Shown here: positions 56,361 through 64,000 of the stretch, piece by piece
Numbering within the stretch: position 1 is the stretch's first letter
Layout: each line of letters starts with the position of its first letter
DNA from: Primula veris
Taxonomy: Eukaryota; Streptophyta; Magnoliopsida; Ericales; Primulaceae
Assembly (NCBI GenBank): GCA_963682055.1
Contig: OY821749.1
Location: forward strand, 18,426,631-18,490,630
Length of the DNA stretch: 64,000 nt
Reading direction: 5' to 3'
Notes under the pieces: generated by a model
What the model saw: the letters and a program-made list of their open reading frames with translations, nothing else
What the model was told of the DNA's origin: nothing
Database searches by the model: none
Translations under genes and position numbers: made by a program

Positions 56361-56588
56361 TTAACTAGTAAAAACTAACCTTTCACGGAGGAAAGCGACC
56401 GGAGCGAGGATGAAGAAGGCGATAACGTCACGGTAAACACAGAAGACGAGATGGTTAGCACCGGCGTTGAGAGCCACCTTGGTGATGACGTGGTACCCTC
56501 CGTTGAACATCTGTACCATTATCAATGCCACATGTGCTTTCCATATTTGTCCTCCTCCTCCATCTAGATAATAATCAATTGCTTTCAT
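56361..56588 (-). pseudogene. Orphan WAT1-related first exon with an intact frame
   Basis: The minus frame from 56588 reads 75 residues, including KAHVALIMVQMFNGGYHVIT and VALNAGANHLVFCVYRDVIA, clearly homologous to exon 1 of the 45155-50485 gene and, like it, ending after an Arg-Glu at an AG|GTTAGT donor (about 56381/56380). The ORF then stops five codons into the would-be intron. Exons 2-7 are not present before the decayed copy at 54.8 kb, so a full transporter cannot be made from this place. A two-helix peptide could be made if it is transcribed. Most likely it is the remaining head of a truncated tandem duplicate. Confidence 0.75.
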
Positions 56589-56589
56589 T

Positions 56590-57530
56590 TCTTTTCTTAA
56601 GAAAAGTTAATTTCTTCCTCCCCCTCCCTGGCCTGTAATGAATATTCAGGAATAACCAGAATTTTACAAGGAAGAGGTAATGATGATTTTTGTTTTGTTT
56701 TCGGTGGAAGGTGATCCTAGTTATTCACAAGCCAACAAATTAGGAAAACGAAATTTTATCTTGGATAATGTTGAAGTTTAGTAAAATTAGGTGGCACAGT
56801 TATAATATTAAGTTACAGCTTTCTAATTATAAAAACTAAGGTAATATTAATGGACGTGCAGTACCTTTTTAACCTAAATCATCGGTTCACAACTTACACG
56901 ACAAATTTGTGTTTAAATATAGTTTGCACATATGCTTCAGTTTATACAATATGCAATATTAACCACTCCATAAACAATGTCTTTTATCCGTATCATTTTT
57001 AAAAGTAAATTTGAGAACAAAGGATTTTCCTGTATCTCCTTTTTACTAAAAATAAAGATGGTTAACGTTTTTAAATTCAATACCTAACACGATATTAATT
57101 TAATGGGGAAATTATCAATAACTACAATTATAAAAACTTAATTATTAGAAAAACAGCATTGGAAACACCTTTAAGATTTAGTACAAACGGACTAAAATAT
57201 ACCCAAAATATGTGCATCAAGTGTCTGGCACAAGTGTGGCGCAAAGGCCATTTTGGTTGTGTATCAAATTCCTCCATTTAGTTTATTATACTTGTTATGA
57301 CGTTTTATATGATATGGGGTTGTCTCGATTATTAAATTTATGAGTATTGACGGAGCTTGTCCTGTTTTAATTAGTTGGTTAGTTTGGATTAATTGTGGAC
57401 GTAATGGTTGCCTTTGAAATTTATGACATGATTGGTCCGTTTAGTTGGGCTTTATTAGTGTGCTGGTACCCCGATCGACCTTTCTTTGATTCAGTCTGTT
57501 TTGGGTTCTCTAAGACCTTCTGTCTTTTTT
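56590..57530. other. Gene-free AT-rich stretch
   Basis: No gene or clear repeat recognised. Confidence 0.45.
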
Positions 57531-57535
57531 GATCT

Positions 57536-58755
57536 TGTTGGCCCGTGTGCTAACCTTAGAGGGGGGTGAATAAGGTTTATGGCGATTTTCGCCTAATTAA
57601 AATTCTAAGCAACTAACACCCAACTAATGCAATTCTAAGCTTAAGCGTTATAACAAGAGTTAAAGAATTGCTAGAATTACTTAACGCAAACAAGAAAATA
57701 AACAATAAAATAAGTTGCGTAAAGTAAAAGTAAGGGAAAGGAATTGACACCGCGATTTATAGAGGTTCGGCAAACGCGCCTACGTCCTCTCCTCGATACT
57801 ACCGAGTATTTCACTAAAAATGTTCTTGCGGATATTACAAATCCTATTGAGCTCAATCGACCGATTGGCTCACCCTCTACCCGGGGTTCCTACTCTTGAT
57901 ACAAGTACAAGAGAACACGTCTACGAGTCTACGACTCCCCCTCAATTTATGAGTACCCGAATAAAAAACCTAGAGCTTTTAAGCTTCACTTGCTTACAAA
58001 GCCTCTACCCGTTCACTCGCTCACAATTGAGTTTATAAAACACTCGATACAAATTTAGTTACAAAAATGTAACTTCGCTCACGATTCTAATTGCTTCTTA
58101 AAAAGCTAATTGGTGAGTTGTTGATGATGATCGAGCTTGAATCTCATTTTCTTTAATTTCCCTCTTTCTCGAATATATTCACCAAAATGGTGATTTTAGG
58201 GTTTTTATGAGAGAGGTTGAAGGATGTTAATAGATATTGTAAAAAATGGTGATTTAGGAGAGAGATTGGGGTGGTTTATATAACAGCAAAGTCTGTTTTT
58301 CTGGGTTATGACCGTTGAAGATATAACAGCTCTTTTCCAGAATAAGCTGATAAGCTGTTTTCGAAAACTGCAGAAAACGATCGGTCGTTTTCTACAGTCG
58401 ATCGGTCGTTTTACAGAAAACGATCGGTCGTTTTCTGAAAACGATCGGTCGTTTTTATACTGGACTCACTGGAAGAAATTGGATAAAAAACGATCGGTCG
58501 TTTTTGTCCAGTCGATCGGTCGACTGTAATCCTGGTCCCGTAAATCTTCGAATGCTCATAACTCCTTCGTTTTAGCTCCGATTTTGGTTCCGCTTGAACC
58601 TATGGCTTCGTTATCGAATGCTCTATCATTTAAAGACCTGAAATATACGTTTTCTATTTTTGGACAAGACAAGAGTTATATCATCGAAATCGTAAAATCA
58701 TTAAACGCATAATCAAAGTAATAATCAAAATCATTATTGAACTCCATGTTCAACA
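57536..58755. mobile_element. LTR-like element (1,220 bp) with a near-matching 5-bp flank duplication
   Basis: Starts TGTTGGCC and ends TGTTCAACA, giving TGTTG...CAACA ends. Flanks are GATCT (57531-57535) and GATCC (58756-58760), four of five matching. The left part holds the phrase AGAGGGGGGTGAATAAGGTT and a GAGGTTCGG...CCTACGTCC block that I know only as a widespread plant repeat type. No protein is encoded. A solo LTR or non-autonomous retroelement fits best. Confidence 0.6.
58378..58522. repeat. Six copies of CGATCGGTCG inside the LTR-like element
   Basis: The 10-mer occurs at 58378, 58399, 58421, 58442, 58491 and 58513, mostly followed by TTTT and preceded by AAAA or AGT. Confidence 0.9.
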
Positions 58756-58760
58756 GATCC

Positions 58761-59690
58761 GATATTCGATTGACGTTCTTGACAATATTTCAGTGCTTCT
58801 TTTTCTTTTTCGATAGTTAAGACATTTTATTTCGTTATATTACGTTTTTTTTTTAATGTATTTTGAACAATTTGCAGGATAGATTATCATAGGGGGTTTT
58901 ATGAGTTATCGGGCTTCTGGTTGGTTTTTGTGACTTTGTATTATTCTATTTTACTTTGTCGCTTGGAGTTTATTCCAGACGTACTGAACTCTCTATTTTC
59001 GCCTGTTATGTTAATAATAATAAACATGTTAAAAAAAACAAGTGTTTGGCACAATGGCCCTTGTTCACATCTCCACCAATATCGCATTGTAGTTAAACAA
59101 TATCCCAAATAATTAGGTTTTATCTTTATCTTTTTTTTCTCTATCTCCTTAATTATTTCTCCTCTTCACTCCAAACATGTGCCTAGAAAACTGAGGTCTA
59201 ACCTCACTAATGTAACTTGGTTGATCATCGGAATTAATTTCAGTAATATTGGCTATTGAATTATCTTCCCTTCCATTCAAGCTTTGCACAATCATTCTTG
59301 AAGTGATCTTTCTGATTGCAGAAATAATACTTGAAATGTTTCGGTGTATCACCACTGCTTCATCTCTTATCGAATGTTCTCCTTCTTATCATCAGACCGG
59401 CCGCCTGATCATCATAACAAGAAGGCATTAACATCCTTCACAACGATATTGTATATACTCCACATAGAACATTCTCAAAAAAGAATGTTTATACGATGAA
59501 GGTATATAACAACAAAACAAGATCAAGCTATCTTAATCATCAATCTTTATATCCATAAAAATTACCATGTTTTAACTTATTTACGTGACTTGCGGTTGTT
59601 GGATCTCTTATTTATCGCTGTATAGCCTTTTAAAAATAGATCAAATCAAGGGCTTTAAATCAATAATAAGGAGACAATATTTTCATAAAC
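58761..59690. other. Gene-free stretch
   Basis: No gene recognised. Short frames of about 60 codons on both strands near 59150-59430 overlap each other and carry no family signal. Confidence 0.45.
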
Positions 59691-59699
59691 GATGAGTTT

Positions 59700-60480
59700 C
59701 CTTTAATTTAATTTGCAGTCCTTTCATTCTTAATTAATTAGTGCTCTACTTGTGCGGTCACATTAAGTTTTATTGTCATTAACCATTGTCCATTTTCTCT
59801 TCTCAGTGTTACCAGTTTATTGGAGTATGGTCGTGAAAAAGAAATAAGTATCACATATTAATAGTAATGGATAACACATGTTCACTTAAAAGTAACCTGA
59901 CAGTTTAGTGCTCTAATTGTGAGATCAAATTTTTGTTGTCTGTAACCATCGGATTCGGCCATCGTTTCTGTCTTCTTATGAACCAAATTATCCAGTATAT
60001 TTCATTGATGAAGGAAAAAAAGTATTTCAATAATAAACTATCATTATTAAATTCAATCCTGCAGACTAGTGCTCTAAATTATGATCAGGTTATTTAATTG
60101 GTAATTAATAATTGGCCATCATTTCTGCCTTGTTAGTAAATTATTGGAGCATCTATTAATGTAGTGAAAAGGTGAAAACTTATTTCAATATAATCATTAT
60201 CCATTAGATTTAATCTAATAGTTCTAACTTTTAAGTGCTCTTATATAATCTTGATCAGATTCTATATATAAGTGGTCACTGAACATGCATCTACAATCAT
60301 ATTTGTCTTGTTAAATGGTTTATTGAGGCATAGATTCAATGACAAAAGGGATAACATATTTCAATACTCAATAGATGATCATTAACAATTAAATCTACTA
60401 GATGTTCCAGTTGTAAATTTGTGCCATCGATTTGATTACTTTTTTTTTGTAATCAAACACATCTTAGTTCTTACTACTTT
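59700..60480. repeat. Degenerate ~165-bp tandem repeat, 4-5 copies
   Basis: The marker AGTGCTCTA and its variants begin at 59740, 59907, 60068, 60234 and 60400, steps of 167, 161, 166 and 166 bp. Secondary markers (AACCATxGxCCAT..TTTCT, TTATTTCAATA) repeat in step. The copies are strongly diverged. Confidence 0.75.
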
Positions 60481-60556
60481 AATAGGGTATAGTGCAGTGT
60501 TCTTCTAATTAGTGTTCATCTGGAATTTTTTTAGTAAGTTTCAAAATAATTTCCTA

Positions 60557-60559
<3 letters not shown>

Positions 60560-60632
<73 letters not shown>
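60560..60632. repeat. (TA)n microsatellite, about 36 repeats
   Basis: Long uninterrupted TA tract, the longest in the window. Confidence 0.95.
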
Positions 60633-60635
<3 letters not shown>

Positions 60636-60985
60636 AATATATATTCTTCTAAATCTCCTTAAAAAAAGTAATGCGTGGATATGATGTTTATAGTTTTTGT
60701 GAAGGGTATGGCAAGATACTTAATAGTATCTTGAACATCGACTACATGAGTAGTACGTTTCACATAAAAACGGACCCCAAAAAAACATGGAGTTTGCTAA
60801 TTCCTGCCATTGATATACTCGTATAATTTGGATATACACTATGTTGAGTCTTGTCTTGCCTTGCATAGATGAATGTGCATGATGAGTTTAATTATCCTCA
60901 AAATCGTGTATGAAGTATGAACTGTTAGAAACTAAATAAGTGCAGAAAAAGAGAGAAAAAAACGTTTTACTGAAAATATGATACT

Positions 60986-61686
60986 ATGATGCAGTTTTGG
61001 GTTCGTATGACTCGTGGTCGTGGCTGTTAAAACGTCCATCAGCGGTGAATAATTTTGAACATATGATGAGAATCGCAGACGGGAGAAAGATAGTTGTATT
61101 TTTGGACTATGATGGGACCCTCTTGAATATTGTAGACAACCCTGATAAAGCATTTATGACTAAAAAGATGCAAGCAGCAGTAAGTGAGGTGGCATGCCAT
61201 TTTCCGACTGCAATTATAAGTGGGAGAAGTCGTGATAAGGGAATACTTGGTTCAGCGCTTGCATTGACATTGATGATGTGGGGTGTCAGAGCTAGAGGGG
61301 CGCTTTATGTTTCGGTTTTCAGTCCTTTGATGTTAATTCTAGTTGCAATCCTTGCCTCGTTATTGACACATGAGAAGTTGCACGTTGGAAGCGTGATAGG
61401 AGGTGGAATCATTATTTGCGGCTTATATGTTTGTCTCTGGGGCATGGGTAAAGAGATGAAAAACCCGTCTGCATATAAAACAATGGAGGAATTTTCAGCA
61501 GATTCACATGTTTTTCAGGAAAAACTCGAAAACCCAAACTTATCTATGAAAGAATCCATGAATGGTTTAGCAGAAGTATAGATTGTGGTTCCTCCAGAAA
61601 GAAGATAAATGTATTATGTTACATATTGTCTTTGTAATTATTAAGAGAAAGCATACGTACATAAATGTGTATGATTCATCTAAAAA
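60986..61686 (+). mobile_element. Chimeric retrocopy insertion with poly(A) and 13-bp target-site duplication
   Basis: The inserted block is flanked by a perfect direct repeat AAAATATGATACT (60973-60985 and 61687-61699). It ends in an A-run (61682-61690, shared with the duplication) after a 3' UTR of about 100 nt, and it carries no intron. These are the marks of LINE-machinery reverse transcription of a polyadenylated, spliced RNA. The target begins with A's, matching priming of a poly(A) tail on a T-rich nick. The left end starts inside a phosphatase coding region, so the copy is 5'-truncated. Confidence 0.85.
60997..61581 (+). CDS. Fusion frame: trehalose-6-phosphate phosphatase fragment joined to WAT1/UMAMIT C terminus
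   Basis: One open frame runs from 60982 to the TAG at 61579-61581; I start the entry at a TTG (60997), but the first in-frame ATG is at 61063, giving 172 residues. Upstream codons (60997-61239) match trehalose-6-phosphate phosphatase: GSYDSW, KRPSAV, the HAD motif I VVFLDYDGTL (nucleophile Asp at 61105) and CHFPTAIISGRSRDK. From 61240 the frame becomes the end of a WAT1-related transporter: GILGSALALTLMMWGVRARG, FSPLMLILVAILASLL, HEKLHVGSVIGG and CGLYVCLWGMGKEMK, then a polar tail. HAD motifs II-IV are missing, so phosphatase activity is not expected. About three membrane segments remain. Whether it is expressed is unknown; an unselected retropseudogene young enough to lack stops is the plain alternative. 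Confidence 0.7.
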   Translation: MGSYDSWSWLLKRPSAVNNFEHMMRIADGRKIVVFLDYDGTLLNIVDNPDKAFMTKKMQAAVSEVACHFPTAIISGRSRDKGILGSALALTLMMWGVRARGALYVSVFSPLMLILVAILASLLTHEKLHVGSVIGGGIIICGLYVCLWGMGKEMKNPSAYKTMEEFSADSHVFQEKLENPNLSMKESMNGLAEV

Positions 61687-61699
61687 AAAATATGATACT

Positions 61700-64000
61700 G
61701 AACACCCTTTCTTAGTGCCGAAAATTCTGTATTAAAAATGTCAGCAAGAATTTATAAGTTTTTTAGAATATTTCCTCATGGTTAATTTAAAAAAGAAAAA
61801 GAAAATACGATACTATGGACCTATGGTCATCCAAGAGAAAGGGAAACTTATAAAGCTTAAAAACCCAAGGTACTTCAGAGTTAAAAATAATTACTAAGAA
61901 GCATGCTAATATGACAAATACATGTAATACCAACTTGAAATTAGTAAAACCCCAACTTGAAAAAGTAATATACCACAACACAATGTACTGTTATGAATTA
62001 CTCCAATGACTTGTACATTTCTATTTGTAAATATTGTATGTCTGTAACTTCCCAAAATCAAGAGGTACAAGCTGTGAGCATTTTGAGCCACCGGGCATAG
62101 AATCCAAGCAATTCATGAATCACGAGGCTATTAAAACTAGTCAAAAAGAAAAGGGCATATGTGATTATTAAGTTAAGATTTAGGCACTAGTGGGAATAAA
62201 ATTTAAAAATTCCCCCTATATCTTGATAGATAAAAAAAAGAATACAAGTTGAGGTTAGGAAAAGAAATCCATCAAACGAACTATGCACCAACTTGTCTCC
62301 ACCAGTCAATATCTTCAAATTTCTGTCTTGGTGCTCTTCAAACAAATATTTAAACATAGTATAAACTAAAAATATTATAATATACGATATTCTAGCATAA
62401 AAAATCTGGAATCTTATTGATGGGTTCGTCTTTAATCATTTTATCGCTATCTAAAATAATAGTAAGAGATTAAAAGGTAGGGAGAAGAGATCAGGTGGAA
62501 TACTAACTGGGGAGAGACTTTAATTAGTACTTTACCTTAGCATCTAACTACAACTTTTACATTAATAAACTATGCTACATATTAATAAATATAAAGAGAA
62601 AATAATGGGTATCTCCGATTTCGGCGATAAGCAAATGTTGAAAACTACAATAAGAAAAGAAGATCCTTAGAAATATTAAAATAGAAGAGCATATCGGCCA
62701 GGAATATATAGTTGATTAGTTACATATATACTCACCAACCTTTTTATTGATACTGATAACACATTGAAAAAAATGTCTTTTGTTCAAAAATAAAATAAAA
62801 TACTCATATCATTAATAAAAGCAAACATATCTCAAAGGGTATCATTTGACCAGGTAGAACTTTTGCTCCATTTTCAACCGCTAGGTTGTAGCGAGTATTT
62901 TGCCCGAACGGACCTGAGATTGTGATAATCATGTCCGTACTAACAAAGAAGGAACAAGGGCAAAACTTAATCTCAAACATAAAAGTTAATCACAACAAAA
63001 CACTTAATGAAACTATTATGAATAAAAATCACCTTAATGCAATCATTTTGGAGTAATATACTAGTACTATTCTCAAGTCTCAAAATCCTTATGGAGATAT
63101 CGTCAATAAAGATGCAAACCAAAAAAGTGTTCTACCAAAATAACTACATGAAGAAGTGTTATTTTCATATATTCTAAACAGCAAGTCTTTTTTCAACAGT
63201 TGTTAAAGAAATAAGGGAAAAGAAAAAAGCTAAAAAAAATCCTTTTTTCTTTTTCTTTCTTTTTCATCATCATTATGAATAGTGACTCGAAGTAATAAGG
63301 ATATCTCTATTAAAGTAGTGCCACTCTAGTGATGTTCTATCAAAAAAAGAGAAATAATATTTGAAAAGATAGGGTAATAGATGGAGCTTTATTCTCGTAG
63401 ACTTGCCTTTCACCTTTATGCGTACTACATTTTGTGGATGCTTTTTCACATGGGTTTGTTCAAGCACACTGCACATCTAACTAATTATTAAACACAGCAA
63501 TCTTCATCACCACCACACACATGAAAACACAAACAAAAGAGTAGTACATAGATATATAGATATATAAACTCAAGATTAATTTATATGTACTCTATTTAGA
63601 AACTTATTTCTGTAAACACGACTAGAAGATTGGTGTTGTTCCTTAAGTTCTACACTGATTGGCGATTCTGCAATCGAATTTAGAAACTTTAAACAGTCGA
63701 GTTTTACTGCAGGATGCTAAGTGAAGGTGAAAGAGCAAAGAATTGAAAGATGTATCCATCATAATTCCAAGACATGAAAGTACAACCAGAAAAACATGTC
63801 AAAATGGAGATCAAGATGGACAAATATAAAATGCACAAAGTATACTTATGATAAGATGATGCAATTAGTTAAAGGCCAACCAAACATCCTTATAATTAAG
63901 TAATTAGCGTGAGTAGGAAGCACTATCATGACCTTTTGATCAATTCAGTAGTTCTAAGTGCCCCTGATTTCAATATAAATCTATAAAGCAAACTATCGGG
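61700..64000. other. Gene-free AT-rich right end
   Basis: No convincing coding frame, RNA gene or structured repeat on either strand up to the edge. A gene could begin beyond the edge. Confidence 0.45.

Noticed and set aside
56361..56380. C-terminal LVFTS of the orphan exon frame as real protein
   Set aside because: It lies beyond a good donor site equivalent to the functional gene's exon 1 end; it would be made only from unspliced RNA.
58378..58522. CRISPR-like spaced repeats
   Set aside because: The spacers are short, uneven and partly similar, the genome is a plant, and the array lies inside a retroelement-like repeat.
60560..60632. The (TA)n tract as the promoter of the retrocopy
   Set aside because: A simple repeat alone is not evidence of a promoter; mentioned only as a possibility in the findings.

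Overview
This is nuclear DNA of a flowering plant, most likely a eudicot. Coding sequence is split into short exons by AT-rich introns, intergenic DNA is full of small transposons, and the readable proteins match known plant families. I cannot name the species. All exon limits below were worked out by hand from splice sites plus remembered family sequences, so transcript evidence would outrank them.

Layout. (1) 1-5.7 kb: a coiled-coil protein gene on the minus strand (221-856), a solo-LTR-like segment, a 24-bp minisatellite and a decayed relative of the first gene. (2) 5.7-8.2 kb: small DNA transposons and tandem repeats. (3) 8,270-15,230 minus: a complete 10-exon DUR3 high-affinity urea/H+ symporter gene. 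(4) 15.3-20.5 kb: gene-free, with Stowaway-type MITEs and a 161-bp tandem triplication. (5) 20,716-25,253 plus: a complete 5-exon mitochondrial alternative oxidase gene whose regulatory Cys I is replaced by Ser. (6) 26,114-33,611 plus: a complete 7-exon RUS1-type DUF647 gene with a hAT MITE in each of two introns. (7) 33.9-45.3 kb: a segmental duplication holding two copies of an unrecognised small gene (35,810 and 41,514), plus decayed pieces that include a copy of the last exon of the neighbouring WAT1-related gene. (8) 45,155-50,485 minus: a complete 7-exon WAT1-related (UMAMIT/EamA) transporter gene; two extra copies of its first exon lie at 54.8 and 56.4 kb without the rest of the gene. 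(9) 51-64 kb: mostly gene-free, with a long foldback element, a GC-richer island, a 1.2-kb LTR-like element, a degenerate 165-bp repeat array and, at 60,986-61,686, a retrocopy that joins part of a trehalose-6-phosphate phosphatase to the C-terminal end of a WAT1/UMAMIT transporter.

The genes do not form a functional cluster; they are independent single-copy-type plant genes. The most unusual item is the chimeric retrocopy: one open frame, joined near an expected exon border, spliced, with a poly(A) run and a perfect 13-bp target-site duplication. Next come the duplicated small gene family with its empty-site transposon record, the Ser-type alternative oxidase with a split third exon, and two GC-AG introns.
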